64,000 bases of DNA, from assembly GCA_963575745.1 (NCBI GenBank), contig CAUYUJ010000936.1, forward strand, positions 192,501 to 256,500. The letters are read 5' to 3'. A model generated the notes under the pieces. The model made no database searches. It was given only the letters and a program-made list of their open reading frames with translations, and had not been told where the DNA came from. Source of the stretch: Prorocentrum cordatum (lineage: Eukaryota > Sar > Dinophyceae > Prorocentrales > Prorocentraceae). The translations under genes and the position numbers were made by a program. This document shows positions 9,771 to 21,247 of this stretch, piece after piece. How positions within the stretch are numbered: position 1 is the stretch's first letter; each line of letters begins with the position of its first letter.

Positions 9771-12700
9771 ATCCCTGATCGTAGACGCGGTTCGGAGTGC
9801 AAAAGACTTTCTTGCTTCGGGCCGTGATCTTTTGCAGGGCGCACGAAGGCACTGCTGGTGTGGTCCATTGTGCTGGCTTCGGCCCAGATGGCCCGGGATG
9901 CCCCGCGTGCGTCGGCAATGTGCAAACGGTCTAACCAAGACACAACCGCAACCCACGACAGCGATGCGGGATTGACAAGGCATCCCTTATCTGGAGACGC
10001 CCAAGCTGCAAAAAAAAGAAAACAACGATCAGGGCAACTTGCTAAAGCAAGGCAAACATAGATTTGCGAACCCTTGGAATTTAGTTGGAAACTACTGCCA
10101 ATGCCCACCGGCGACGCGCGCGCCGGCCCCAGCACCATCTGCGCCAACATCAAAACCCGCGCAATCCAGCGCGCGGCCACGTGCGCCACCGCCTGCGCGT
10201 CCAAACCCTGGCGGGGGGCGATCCAACGGCAGGCGCCTGCATCTTCGATGTGGCCCGAGGAGTTCACGGTGATCGCAATGGTGGCGCGCGCGGGTCGCCA
10301 CTTTTGAAACGCGCCACAGCGGCCTTCGACATGCGCTGCGCGTCGCGGGGGGGGGGGGGGAGCTCGCAACACTTAACATATCTTGTGTTTTTGCTTTACG
10401 CTACAACCCCAGGGATTATTTGCGCGCGGTGCCTTATACATCGCGCAGCGGTGAACTTCCACATCGAGACCCGCGTCGCCGACGGCCCGCTTTTCCCCGG
10501 GGCCCGCCAGCGCCAAGTCGCGAGCAAGGGGCGGGCTCGACCGGGCACGGCCGCGAATGGAAGATCGCGCAGGTAAGATGATGCCGTCGCGCAGGCCATT
10601 GCGCTGGCCTAGGCTAACCGAGCCTTGCGCGCCGCAGCGACCCCAGCTGGGCTGCGCGACTATGCGCCAGGTGATCTCGTAAACAACCACCGACCTACCA
10701 CCGCCAGGGCGACGGGGGAGGATAGAACGGATCATACCTGGATAATGCGGAATTGCTCAGACTGAGGTCAGGCAGTCGATGGGGTCGGCGGCCGATGGGC
10801 TCATCGTCGCGAGATCGGCCCCAGCGCGACGGCCTGCGCGCGCCGCGCTGGCCGTCGTCGCGATTGCCCGCGGGGAAACCTTCCAGGGGCACCTGCGGGC
10901 GGCCGCGGCGAGCGGATTTTTGCAGGGGTACATCTAGCTTTGCAGTTTCTTATGTGGAACTGCGTCCGGGTTGAAACTGCGGAGAGAGTCTGCGCGCGCG
11001 CCCAGCAGCGCCCGCAGGCAACCCGCTGCGCTGCGCGCCATGTCGCCCCAGTATTTCATCGTTGCGAATCCGAGGGCACGGCGCTAAACGCGCGCGACGT
11101 CGCGGGGCCCGCCCTCGCGCGAGTCGTCCAAAGCCATAGGTCCTCAAAGACCTTGGCGCGCTCCGACGAAGACCCGTCGAAGCGCGAGGACTGCGCGGGC
11201 GCGCCCCAATCGAGCGGGCGCGCTCGGGAGGGGCAGCCGCGCGCCTCTCCCGCTGCTGACGATGGCCGGCTCGCTACACTGCATGCAGGACTTGAGGCGG
11301 GCTTTAGAGCTCACGTCGTGGAAGTATGTCAGTCATTTTGAACTACAAGAGGAAACTATGTTCATAGAGGTCACGCCATTGGGATACTCATCGGTCTTTC
11401 CAGCTAAGATGATCACCGAAAACAGCGCGTCGGCGACAGTGGCCTGCGAAGGTCAAGACAACTTGCAGCAACAGGGGGGCTGGCAGCGCGGCGCAGGCGA
11501 GGCGCATCTCGCTCCCGCGCGCGCAACTGACCTCGACGAGACTGATGGCCTGGGTTTGCACGGACATGCTCAGCATGCTGAACTCTGCTCTGCCGCAGAC
11601 ATGTCCAAGGCCGTGCTGACGGAGCAACGCCACCAACTATTTCACGATGACTAAATATCTGCGATGCGAACGCACGCGCCCGCAGCGTGACATTTCCCCT
11701 CACAAAAAAAATCCTTGCAAGCAGAACTCAATATATGCTTCGACAACAGCGGCTTAATATGCAGGACTGTAAAGTCCGTTGAACATCATGACCTGGACGC
11801 GCGTGCACGCGCGGATATTTGCGCAGGACGCGCAGTGCGAAATTAAACGCCCCATCAGGCTGCGCCTCGCAATTCGCGGGCGCATAGACGTCGAGGCTTT
11901 CGACGCGGAGACTCGTTGGCGCAGTTGGGCGAGCTGGCCGGAGACCTCTCGCAAGGGGGGGGCGCGCGCGTGCAGCCATGGAGAAGTGCATCCGCGGGCA
12001 ATAAGAAGGCTTTCTGGAAGGACCTAACATGTCGCGACTTAGCTGCACCCGCTGGCGGGGAAGAAAGAGCGGTGCGTTTCGCAGCGCCACCCCGCCCAGC
12101 TTCGGTGCTGAGGACGCTGCCCGGCTTTGCGTCACCTCCCGAGTAATTAACGACGCTGCCTACGCTGTCTGGACTAGGCGCCAATGACGCCCTTTGGACG
12201 CTCTCGCTCAAACTCAGGGCCATCGCGCGATGCTTCGGCCCCAAACCGATTTTCTACGACGAGGGGTCAGCAAAGAACAGACATGAAACTGCTGGCGGGG
12301 GTCGAAGACAGCGCGGGCAAATTCCACGCCGCGCGCCGTCTGAACTCGCACGGCGACGCAACTTGCGCCGCGAGACTGGCCGAGACCGAGCGCAGCCACG
12401 TCCGGCTTGACCACTATGCGAATATTAAACAAGTTTGTCCCGCGCAGCATCCTGATTTGACTAGGGCAGAAGCCGACAAGAAGAGTGCGCAAAGTTTGCC
12501 AGATTTGTTCGCCACTTCGCGCAGCATACCAGCGTGCGCCTTCATTGCCCAGGCGTTGTTAGTGGTGCGCGTGGTCTCTTTGCAACGCGGCGAGGAACCG
12601 TCCGACATGCAGGTGCGACGACCCAGCGCCGCTACGCGGAAGCAGCACCAAGGTTCAAATACAATGATATGTCACGCATTGGCTGCGACAGGAGAAGCGA

Positions 12701-12960
12701 ACGTGCAGAACGACTCCTTGCACCGTCGCATCAACGGCTATACCGACGACGCAGTCAAGGGGCATGACATCAGAGGTGCCAACCCCTTGCTGCGCGGCCA
12801 CGCGCCGAGCGGAATGGCAGCGGCCCATCTTGTGGGCGCGCGCAGTAAGACGCGTCGGCTACCGATGCGTTCCAGCTGCTCAGCTGGAAATCCTTAGCAG
12901 CAGCTCATCATTTGGAGGAGTGTCACCCGGCCGTCGTCGCACTTCCCCAACTAACGGTCG
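9771..12960. other. CpG-rich island in intron 2, possible decayed element
   Basis: About 3.2 kb without tandem repeats, rich in GCGCGC steps, in contrast to its lower-GC neighbour. Coding-like fragments occur in several frames; one around 12080-12310 (+) keeps ordinary composition despite a stop. No catalytic motif, terminal repeat or target duplication could be identified. A 14-base poly-G run sits at about 10348-10361. I could not assign a function. Confidence 0.3.
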
Positions 12961-13394
12961 TGCCTTTTTCCGACGCAACCCAAGCACATATTAAAAATTA
13001 TTGTTGTATGCGTCGAGGCAGTATTTGCTATTGATGCCGAGCTTCTCTTCAAGTCCCAATCCAGCGAGGAGTTCCTGAAGCCTATTGAGTGCGTTCATTT
13101 GTTGGCCACACCCGTTGGATTCGACGAGAAATGGAGACGAGCATCGCGCATAGTGCACAGTGCACATGCTTACGTCTGGGTCGACTCGTTGCTCAGCTGC
13201 ACTCGTACTGTAGCGCCGGCTTTACGATGAGACGTCCCGTGGCTGGGCTTGCGTTGAATTTCTTGTGCCGTTAAGCTCGGCGCGCCTCGTCGTTCGGCTC
13301 CCCCCCTCCTGAATTTGAAAGGGGTCTTGTAAGGCGAGCCTGCGAGCGACGCGCCCGCGTCCGCCGCCCGCCGTGCTTGGGTCGTGGGCCAGAC

Positions 13395-13730
13395 GCGTCT
13401 TTGGGCGGCGTTTTAGGGCATCGTGGGAAGCCTCCTTGGAGGCCTCTTAGACGCGTTTCTGGGGGCTCTTACGGATCCTCTTGGAGCCTTGTTGGGATGT
13501 TTCGGGAGCTTCTCCTCGGGCTGTTTTGAGGCCGCCGTGGACACTGTGGATCCTGAGTTGGGCCGTTTCGGGGCAGATTTGGGCGTCTTGGGAGTTTCGT
13601 GGGGCCCCTTTGGCACGTCTGGGTTCTTCTTGGTCCCAGGAAGGCCCGCGCCAGAAACCCCAAGACTCGCGCGACACGCCCCAGGGACACCTGGTCCCGT
13701 CAAGCGCTGTTTGGGGAGACTGGGCCTTGG
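13395..13730. repeat. CTTGGGGCC-type repeat block, copy 2
   Basis: Related to the 2.7-kb block: GCCTCTTAGACGCG, CTCTTGGAGCC, TTGGGCCGTTTCGGGGC and similar phrases in irregular order. It leads directly into the 13733 repeat head. Confidence 0.6.
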
Positions 13731-13732
13731 CT

Positions 13733-14765
13733 ACTGTCGTGTTTCGCTTGTCCCTCGCAGACTCATATGTGTCCTCTTGGATGCCCTCTACATTCGACCC
13801 CAATCCTCCCATCCCCCGCCCTGTTTTCCCACTCCATCCCTACCCCACTCTTCCCCATCCTTCCCCACTTCATTACAGCCCAGTCGATCCACAGTTCCTC
13901 ATTCCTTCCGCTTCGCTCACTCACACCCCCGACGTCACTCCACCATTCCATCGCGCTCCTCCCCATTCCTCCGCGCGTCACCCGCCTCTTTCCCAGTTCA
14001 TCTTGTTTGATCGAACCCACTCCACCCCACTTTTCCGGAGTATTCACCACTCCACTCCTCTCCGTCTCTCCCCTCCGACTTTTTCCTCTCGGACTCTCCT
14101 CTCGGACGCTTCTCTCCGACTCTCCCCTCCGACTTTTTCCTCTCGGACTCTCCTCTCGGACGCTTCTCTCCGACTCTCCTCGCTGACTGTCTCGGGCTGA
14201 CTCGGGCTCTCCCCCCCGACTCGCCTCTCCGATTCTACTGTCGGGCTCTCGCCTCCAAAACTGCTCCTAGATTCTCCACTCCGCCTCTCCTCTCAGAGTT
14301 TCCCCTCCGACTCCCCTTCTCTTCTCGGACTCCCCTCGTGGCATTTCCCCTCGGACTCCTCTTTCCGACTCTCCTCTTGGACTCTTCTGTCGGATGCTCC
14401 TCTCGAGCTCTCCTCTCCGACTCTCCCCCCCGACTCCCTTCTCGGACTCTGTTCTCCGACTCTCCTCTTCAATTCTCCTCCGACTCTCCTTTCTGACTCC
14501 CCTCTCGGACCTTCCTCTTCGACTCTCCGATTCTCTCTCCGACTCTCGGACTCTCCTCTCCGGCTCTTCCTTGGACTCTCCTTTCCGGCTCTCCTCTCGG
14601 ACTCTCTCCTCCCGGACTTTCGGTCGTCCCAGACTCCCCCCCAGACTCTCCCCCCCCCAGACTCTCCTCTCGCACTGTCTTCGGACTCTCCTCTCCGGCT
14701 CTCCGCTCCGAACTCCTTCTCCGACCCTCCTCTCGGGACTCTCTCCTCGGCCTCTCCCCCCATCC
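13733..14765 (+). repeat. duplicated head plus CTCTCCGACTC array, copy 1
   Basis: A head of about 330 bp contains TGTCGTGTTTCGCTTGTCCC, TTGGATGCCCTCTAC, TTCCTTCCGCTTCGCTCACTC and GATCGAACCCACTCCACCCC. It precedes about 700 bp of TCCGACTCTCCTCTCGGACT-like units, the reverse complement of the 6-kb array. The same head and array recur at 19612-20415 in the same orientation. Confidence 0.8.
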
Positions 14766-14802
14766 AGCTGCCCTCCCGGGCCCTGGACCCCGGCCCGGGC
14801 CC

Positions 14803-14834
14803 CGGGCCGCGCCCCTCGCGAGGGGCGCGGCCCG
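14803..14834. repeat. 32-bp perfect GC palindrome
   Basis: Perfect self-complementary sequence centred on TCGCGA, with 16-bp arms that begin CGGGCCGCGCCCCTCG. It lies in a GC-rich 100-bp stretch between a minisatellite array and a family A element. Confidence 0.9.
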
Positions 14835-14856
14835 CCCGGGGCAGAGGCGTCGCGCT

Positions 14857-14886
14857 CCGAGCTCTCTCAAAAGGGAGAGAGCTCGG
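14857..14886. repeat. 12-bp-arm hairpin CCGAGCTCTCTC
   Basis: Perfect 12-bp arms CCGAGCTCTCTC (14857-14868) and GAGAGAGCTCGG (14875-14886) around a 6-base loop, 45 bp left of the family A copy at 14931. Confidence 0.85.
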
Positions 14887-14930
14887 CTCTCGGACTCCTC
14901 TCCGATCTCTGGATCTCCTCTCCAAATCAG

Positions 14931-15117
14931 ACCCAGACCCCCTCGAGTAATGACAAAATCACGACGGGAGCTTTTTCCTAATTTTCGGCCTCCAGGGGCC
15001 CTTACCGGCCCTCAGGACCGTCAAAAAACAATTCAGGATGAAAAGCCGGTCCCGGGGAAGGGGTCCGGACCTCTGGGGGTCGCGTCATGAAAAAATCATG
15101 ACGTCGGGGGTCTGGGT
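14931..15117 (+). mobile_element. family A TIR element, copy 2
   Basis: 187 bp, the same length and orientation as the copy at 4615. The TIR is ACCCAGACCCCC, with a perfect internal hairpin CGTCATGA-AAAAA-TCATGACG. It differs from copy 1 by scattered substitutions only. Confidence 0.88.
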
Positions 15118-15364
15118 CTCGGGCTCGCCTCTCGGACTCTCCCCTCGGACTCTCTGGACCCGGGCCCAGGTCCTGGGCCGGCCCAAGGCGCGGCCCGCCT
15201 GGGACAATCCGCTCGCGAAATCCGGCGTTCCCTCGGTTGGGTTTTTCCCTACCCAGGCTCTTCCTAGAAGGGTTCTTACTCGCTTGGCTGAAAGGGGCCG
15301 GGCAGTGCAAACCGCCCCGGGCGGCTCCCCCAGACCCCCGGGAGCCAAGCAAGCGCAACAGCAA

Positions 15365-15720
15365 AGGTAAAAGCAAACGCGCGGTTCCCCCAGTTGCGCT
15401 CCTTGGGTGCCAAGCAACAGCAAAAGCAAAGGCAAAAGTGAAGGCAAAAGCGAAGGCAAAGCAAAAGCATAGCATAGCATAGCATATCATAGCATAGCGC
15501 AGCATAGCATAGCGCAGCATAACATAGCATAGCCTAGCCTAGCCCAGCCCAGCCTAGCATTGCGCAGCATAGCATAGCATAGCATGACATAGCATAGCGC
15601 AACACAGCATCCACTATTGCTGCTGCTATATATAAAGCAAAGGCAAAGGCAAAAGCAAAGTCAAAGGCAATGCACAGGCAATGCTAAGCAAAAGCAAACG
15701 CAAAACCAATGCGAAAGTGT
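15365..15720. repeat. CAAAGG/CAAAAG and AGCAT short tandem repeats
   Basis: Two purine-rich blocks of CAAAGGCAAAAG units (15365-15465 and 15630-15715) flank about 150 bp of pentanucleotide AGCAT/AGCGC repeat (15465-15612). Confidence 0.85.
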
Positions 15721-15990
15721 AGATGTATATGTAGATGTATATGTAGGTGTAGATGTGGATGTAGGTGTAGATGTAGATGTATACATACATATATGTATAT
15801 CTATATATATATATATATAGGTGTAGATGTAGCTGTAGATGTGAGTCTCGCTGCTGATGTAGATGTAGATGTAGATGCAGATGTAGATGTAGATGTAGCT
15901 GTAGGTGTAGATGTATATGTGGGTCTAGATGTAGATGTCGATGTAGATGTATATGTAGGTGTAGGTATAGATGTAGATGTAAAGAACTCC
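15719..15990. repeat. GTAGAT hexanucleotide array with TA run
   Basis: Degenerate GTAGAT, GTATAT and GTAGGT hexamers. A (TA)n run at about 15790-15818 interrupts them. No gene. Confidence 0.9.
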
Positions 15991-16090
15991 CCAGTGCCCC
16001 GCCCTCACCTCCGTGCCGGCTTGCTTTTGCTGCTGTCTCGGCGGTGTGTTGCTTGCTTCTGCTGCTGCTTCACTTAGAGCGTGGCGTTGG

Positions 16091-16525
<435 letters not shown>

Positions 16526-16776
16526 CGCTACTGCTACAACTGCGACGCTGAGGAGAAGGAGGAGGACGGCGTTCACCGCTCCTACTAATGTTGTTTTCCT
16601 AGAGGCTCCAACTCCTAGGTAGGGTCGCACTGGGATAATTCTCCTTAGTTTCCCCCCACAGGGCTGATTTCAAAAGCCTTCTTCGAAGCCCGCGAGCCCT
16701 TCAAGGAGCACCATGCCTTCTCAGACGGAAAGCGACCACCTTCCTCGCCCCAACCCTTCCAGCGCGTCGCTGAAAG

Positions 16777-17985
16777 GACCCATTCGAGGTCCCCAGCCCC
16801 TTCGTCGAGTCGATGGATACCGCTCAGTTGGCCAGGCAGCTTGGCCGCTCGCTGCAGTCCCGCAGCCACTTCGACATGGGTGCCTTCTCCGAGCCGCTGA
16901 TGCTGCGCGCGCTCTTCCTGGAGTGGTGGCGCGGCCGCCCGGGCGCGCAGCTGGCGGGCTTCAGGTCGTGGGCGAATCACGCGCGGAGCTTCTCGCGCAC
17001 CCGCGCGGTTGTGGCCCGCAGGCTGACGCAGCTCGTGTGCGCGGTCGCGGACTGCGCGGGGCGGTCGCTGCGAATGTGCGAGCCCGGCTCGTCGGCGGGC
17101 GTGCAGTTGCGCGCGCTGCTGCGCAGCCTCGGGGCGGAGAACGGCCGCGAGCGCACGGCGCCAGGCGACTGGGTCGCCGAGTGGGAGGCTGGTTTGGAGG
17201 AAGATGCCGCGGCAGCCGCGGGGGTGCGGTTCGCCCGCGATGGTGCGCACATGTTCGAGGCGGGGCCGGAGAAGTTGAGGGCGCTGCTGGCGGCGGCGTT
17301 TTCCGACAGCCTGATCGTGGGCCGCCTGGGCAAGAAATGCGACCAGGGGCTGCAGGTGATACGCAGGCAGAGGATGGACCCGCAGCGCGTCGTGGTGATG
17401 TCCAGCGTGCCACCTGTGATCCAGGGAAAGCCTGGCGCCGTTCAGCGCGTCTTGGCCATTGCCTCTGACGGAGCCGAGCTGCAGTGCGAGGAGACCAAGA
17501 AGGGAGGCAGCAGCGTGATGGCAGCGCTTCCGGCAGCGCGGGCCCAGCATCTTGCCGAGGGAGACAGCCGCGGCACCCCCGGCGCGGCGCAGAGCGGCGA
17601 GCCCATACTCAACCACGTGGCCTTGACGGTGCAGCAGCTGCTGCAGTTCCCATGCGGGCGCAAGGAGTTCAGCATCACGCTGGCAAGAGAGGAGCTCGAG
17701 CGCGACGAGGTGCCAGCTGCGGCCCAGGTGGGTGCAAGTGCCGAAGCCGATGCTGTCGGGTGGCCCTGGCTCTCCGCGCTGGCAGCGCCCGAGCCTCTGG
17801 CATCCTGCGGCCAGCTGCTCGCGCTCTTGGAGGCGCTGGGAGACCTGGCGCACACGGAGCCCGCGGCACCGGTAGCCGCGAGGCAGCTCTCCAAGAAAGG
17901 GCGGTCGGCACTGGGCAAGCTGGCCGAGGCATGGCCGCAGGAGGCGTGCGAGGACCGAGGACAAAACGTGTGCATCAGCTTGAGC
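16777..17985 (+). CDS. DEAH-box RNA helicase, HA2 C-terminal and following exon
   Basis: The frame opens as DPFEVPSPFVES, the expected continuation of SVQ from the exon ending at 5952 (DEAH helicases carry an SVQDPF-like phrase here). QSRSHFDMGAFSEP then matches the conserved stretch where HA2 is followed by the second helical bundle. A W-rich helix pair (FRSWANHARSFSRTRAVVAR) is followed by a segment about LRALLAAAFSDSLIVG where family members enter the OB-fold region. RMDPQRVVVMSSVPP follows. The sequence upstream of 16774 in this frame is a stop, so the acceptor must lie at GAAAG before 16777. The right end is uncertain, about 17950-17990, where a foldback element starts. The last 150 residues match nothing I know. 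Confidence 0.82.
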
Positions 17986-18152
17986 TTCTGGAAGTCTGGG
18001 CGGATTCCTTGTATCGGCGCGCTCCCAGGAGCGCGGAGCGCGGAGCGCGCAAGGATCGGCGCCAGAGGCGCCGCCAGGGGCTCCAGCGCAGATCCAAGAA
18101 ATCCGCGCGGAGATCCAAGAGTTGATGGTTTCAGCTTCCTTTTCCTCTACAG
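17986..18152. mobile_element. family F foldback element forming an intron, copy 1
   Basis: The left arm contains GGATTCCTTGTATCGGCGC and the right arm its approximate complement, GCGCAGATCCAAGAAATCC. The foldback almost exactly fills the gap between the helicase frame ending near 17985 and the next frame opening after TTTCCTCTACAG at 18152. Related foldbacks lie at 25826-25950 and 54025-54160. Reading it as an element-derived intron (introner) is an inference from position. Confidence 0.65.
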
Positions 18153-18390
18153 GAAAGGGGAGTCTCCGCCGACGGCCTGTCCGAGGCCTTCTTCGCCTGG
18201 CTCACTGGGCTCTTCGCGGTGGAGGGCGCCAAGAAGAGCAGGACAGTCAAGAAGGCGCCCTCGTTCCAGCGGGCGATTTGCAGGGCCCGCGCTGCACTGC
18301 GCGAGCGCGAGGACCGAGGAAGGCTCAAACGAAAGGCACAGACAGAGCCCGTCGCAGCTCTGCGCAGAGCTCCGACGGTTTATGGTGATA
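18153..18390 (+). CDS. probable next exon of the helicase gene
   Basis: After the acceptor TTTCCTCTACAG a phase-0 frame encodes about 79 residues. An aromatic/hydrophobic stretch (GLSEAFFAWLTGLFAVEG) is followed by a strongly basic helix (KKSRTVKKAPSFQRAICRAR and REREDRGRLKRK). No family recognised. It has no stop and runs to the edge of the TIR element at 18391, where I place the splice donor. Spacing and phase agree with a continuation of the upstream helicase exons; an unrelated short frame is possible. Confidence 0.5.
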
Positions 18391-18553
18391 TTAAGTCGGG
18401 CGTGTATCTCTACAGGGGGAGTGTTCAAACATAGTCACAAAATTACCTGGAGACGATGTGTTGTTTCTCCCCATGTTTCAGCATTGTTGGTGCATTTTGG
18501 GGGTGTTCTCCATTTTTCGCTCAGGGTCCCCGTGTACGGGGGCACGCCCGAAT
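18391..18553 (+). mobile_element. family B TIR element, copy 1
   Basis: Left end TTAAGTCGGGCGTG followed by TACAGGGGGAGTGTTCAAA. The right end is complementary: TCCCCGTGTACGGGGGC followed by ACGCCCGAATC. It is about 160 bp with an AT-richer centre that contains GACGATGTGTTG. Sister copies lie at 30291, 48186, 50982 and 59358. Confidence 0.75.
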
Positions 18554-18589
18554 CATCCCTCCTATCGGCGGCGCGCCCGGGGGGAAACG

Positions 18590-18760
18590 AGACCCCGACA
18601 TGCAGCGTCCTGATTTTTGTCAATGTGGGGTCCGTGGAAGTCCCGGCCCTTTCCCAGTGACCAGTTTTTCATTCCGAATCGTTTTTTTGACGGTCCAGAG
18701 GCAAAGCGAGGGCCCCCCAATGCCGAAAACGGCAACAAAAACTCCCGTCCTGATCTGTGT
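18590..18760 (-). mobile_element. family A element, diverged inverted copy
   Basis: Read on the - strand it contains GGACCGTCAAAAAAACGAT and GAATGAAAAACTGGTCAC, matching the core of the 187-bp elements. The ends are eroded. It lies immediately right of a family B element, an arrangement repeated near 59.4 kb. Confidence 0.65.
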
Positions 18761-18924
18761 ACGACGCGATCATTTCTGGGGAAGGGCCGCGCGTTCTCAG
18801 AAGGCGGCCTGATTTCTCCAAAGCCCTCCAGCCTTTCTGGAAGCCGTGTGTTTCTACAGATCGAGAAGGTTCAGACATCTTCCCAGCAGGCTGGAGGCCT
18901 CCCCGGCCGTCCGAGGAAAATATA

Positions 18925-19440
18925 TGAGATCACGATCCACGAAAAATTGGATCGCGAGTCAATGGTTCTACGAGGTTCTCACACCAGCAGAACATTGGAT
19001 CACGATCTCATTGCTTTGGCTCCGTTGGAGAAGAGAGCTTGGAGACCCCGAAGTGGCCTCCAGAATGCCCCAAGAGGCCCCCAGGGGCCCCTAGGAGGCC
19101 CCCATGTTTGATCTCGATCCAATTGTTCCGAGCGGGGGGGGTCCTGGGCCGGCCAGGGGCCTGGGCCTGGGCCCAGAGAGTCGGAGAGGAGAGTCCGAGA
19201 GGAGAGTCCGAGAGGAGAGTCGGAGACTTGAGTCGGAGGGGAGAGTCCGAGAAGAGAGTCGGAGAGGAGAGTCGGAGAGGAGAGTCGAGGAGGAGAGTCG
19301 GAGACTTGAGTCGGAGACGAGTGTTGGATACGAGACTCTGAGAGGAGAGTCGGAGACGAGAGCCGGAGACGAGAGTGCTGTCTCGGGGAAACTCAGCCGG
19401 AGCTGTTGTTGTGTGACACGGTAGTTGTGTATTGCCCATA
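18925..19440 (+). repeat. composite repeat type 2: head plus GAGAGTCGGA array, copy 2
   Basis: Head 18925-19160 (GAGATCACGATCC through GATCCAATTGTTCCG and GGGCCCAGAGAGTCGGA) matches 5990-6245. The array is shorter (about 210 bp) and ends in GAGAGTGCTGTCTCGGGGAA, comparable with the end of copy 1. Confidence 0.82.
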
Positions 19441-19611
19441 TGCTCAGGACAAGGAGGGAATAACGACAGGGAGGAGGGACGGGAGGGTGCGAGAAGTGGA
19501 GTGAAGGACAACGGGGGTGAAAGGAGAGCGGGAAGGCAAGAATGTAATTTCGCATTCTCGATTTTTCCGCACGGCTGCAGGCAGGACGCGTAGGAGTGAA
19601 CTTAGCAAGGC

Positions 19612-20415
19612 TAGTGTCGTGTTTCGCTGGTCCCCGGCAGACTTGCGTGTGTGTGTGTGTGTGTGTGTGTCTTCCTGGATGCCCTCTACGTGCGTCCCCA
19701 CTTCTCCCAGCCCCCAACTTCTGTTTCCACGATATTCCCACCCCACTCTTTCCCACCCCTCCCCACTTTCTTCAATCCCATATATTCGAAAATTCCGCGT
19801 TCCTTCCGCTTCACTCATTCACGCCCCCGACTTAATTCCACCATTCGTTTATGCTCCTTCCCATTTTTCCGCGCCTCACCCGCCTCTGTCCCAACTCATC
19901 CTACATGATCGAACCCACTCCACCCCACACCTCCGCAGCAGTTAACACTCCACTCCTCTCCGCCTCTCCCCTCCGACTTTCCCCTCGGACTCTCCTCTCG
20001 GACCTTTCTCTCCGACTCTCCTCGCTGACTCTCCTCTTGGGCTCTCCTCCCCGACACGCCTCTCCGACTCTATTGTCGGACTCTCGCTTCATTCTCTCCT
20101 TCAGGATTCTCCACTCCGACTCTCCTCTCGGACTCTCCTCTCCGATTCTCCTTCTCTTCTCGGACTCTCCTTTCGGAGTCTCCTCTTGGACTTTCCTCTC
20201 CGACTCCTCTTTCCGACTCTTTTCTCGGATTCCTCTTTCGGGCTCTCATCTCCGACTCTCCTCTCCGATTCTCTTCTCGGACTTTCCTGTCCGACTCTCC
20301 TCTCCGACTCTCCTCTTCAATTCTCCTCCGACTCTCCTTTCTGAATACCCCCTCGGACTCACATCCCCGACTCTCCGACTCTCTCGCCGACTCTCCTCTC
20401 GGACTTTCCTCTCCG
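19612..20415 (+). repeat. duplicated head plus CTCTCCGACTC array, copy 2
   Basis: Same head as 13733-14060 (TGTCGTGTTTCGCTGGTCCC, GGATGCCCTCTACGTGCG, ATCGAACCCACTCC) with a (GT)n tract inserted at 19647-19671, then about 450 bp of TCCGACTCTCCTCTCGGAC units. Confidence 0.82.
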
Positions 20416-20525
20416 GCGTGGATCTTGAACTCGTTTTTCCTTGGCCCGTGATTTCATTGGCTTCCGCCTTTGATGCGGGCCGCCCCCTCTTGACGTCCCT
20501 CCTGGGCCCGCGGCCGCTCCCAGAG

Positions 20526-20957
20526 GATCGGGAGAGGGCGACGGCGGATGTGGCTGCCGCCGACGGCCAGGACGGCGCCGTCGAGGTGGAGTTCGGTCGC
20601 GACTGGGTGTCGCACCCGTGCAGGATCGAGTGGAAGGCCCTCTGGCGATCCTCAGAGGACGACGCGAGGATCGCTGTGAAGGTGCTGCCGAGCTGGAGGA
20701 ACCCCACGGGCTTCGCTTGCCACGTGTTGGAGGAAGACTCCGATGAGTCGTCCGCAGACTTCCGGGTGCTCGGGTGCTGCGGGGGGATTCAGCTGATAGG
20801 GGCGGGGAACATCGCGTTCACGGAGGGCTTCGTGACACTGCGCCTGGCGCACCTCCCCTTCTGGCTGCTCACCGCGTCGGTCGCGGACGCCGACCTGCAG
20901 TTCGGCTTCGAGTCTCAGGAGGAGGACCCGCAGGAATCATCAACACACCAGCATGCA
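20526..20957 (+). CDS. probable exon, continuation of the helicase gene
   Basis: A phase-0 frame after CTCCCAGAG encodes about 140 residues of balanced composition, unlike the flanking minisatellites. The middle contains EVEFGRDWVSHPCRIEWKAL and the C-terminal half a hydrophobic run, FVTLRLAHLPFWLLTASVAD. I do not recognise the domain. It lies on the same strand and in the same phase as the helicase exons. The exact acceptor is a guess, and the frame ends at a stop at 20958-20960, so the donor is probably upstream of that. Confidence 0.5.
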
Positions 20958-21247
20958 TGACTATGGCCGTTCTGAGCCCCAGTTGCGCAGGATGCTGTGT
21001 AGACCAGGCACTGCTGTGGCAATCAGCTGTACCTTGCGGAGGCCCGGACCTTCGACGATCTTCTGTTTTCTATGCGCGGCCAGCGGTCCCGACACCTCCC
21101 CCCAGGGTTGGGCTTTCGCCCGGGGCCCGCTTTTCGTGGTCACCCCCAGGGCCCGATCAACGGGCCGCGGGGGGCCGAAAGCGAGGAGAAGCCCCTGGCC
21201 GAGGAAAAAACGCACCTCGTCGGAGATCCGGGGAGGAGGCCCCCCAG

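Noticed and set aside
16645-17964. Minus-strand frame of 439 residues opposite the helicase exon
   Set aside because: It is the antisense shadow of the GC-rich exon; the + strand carries the conserved HA2 phrases.
18320-18345. GGCTCAAACG as a possible dinoflagellate spliced-leader end
   Set aside because: The rest of the 22-nt leader is absent and it lies within a likely coding frame.
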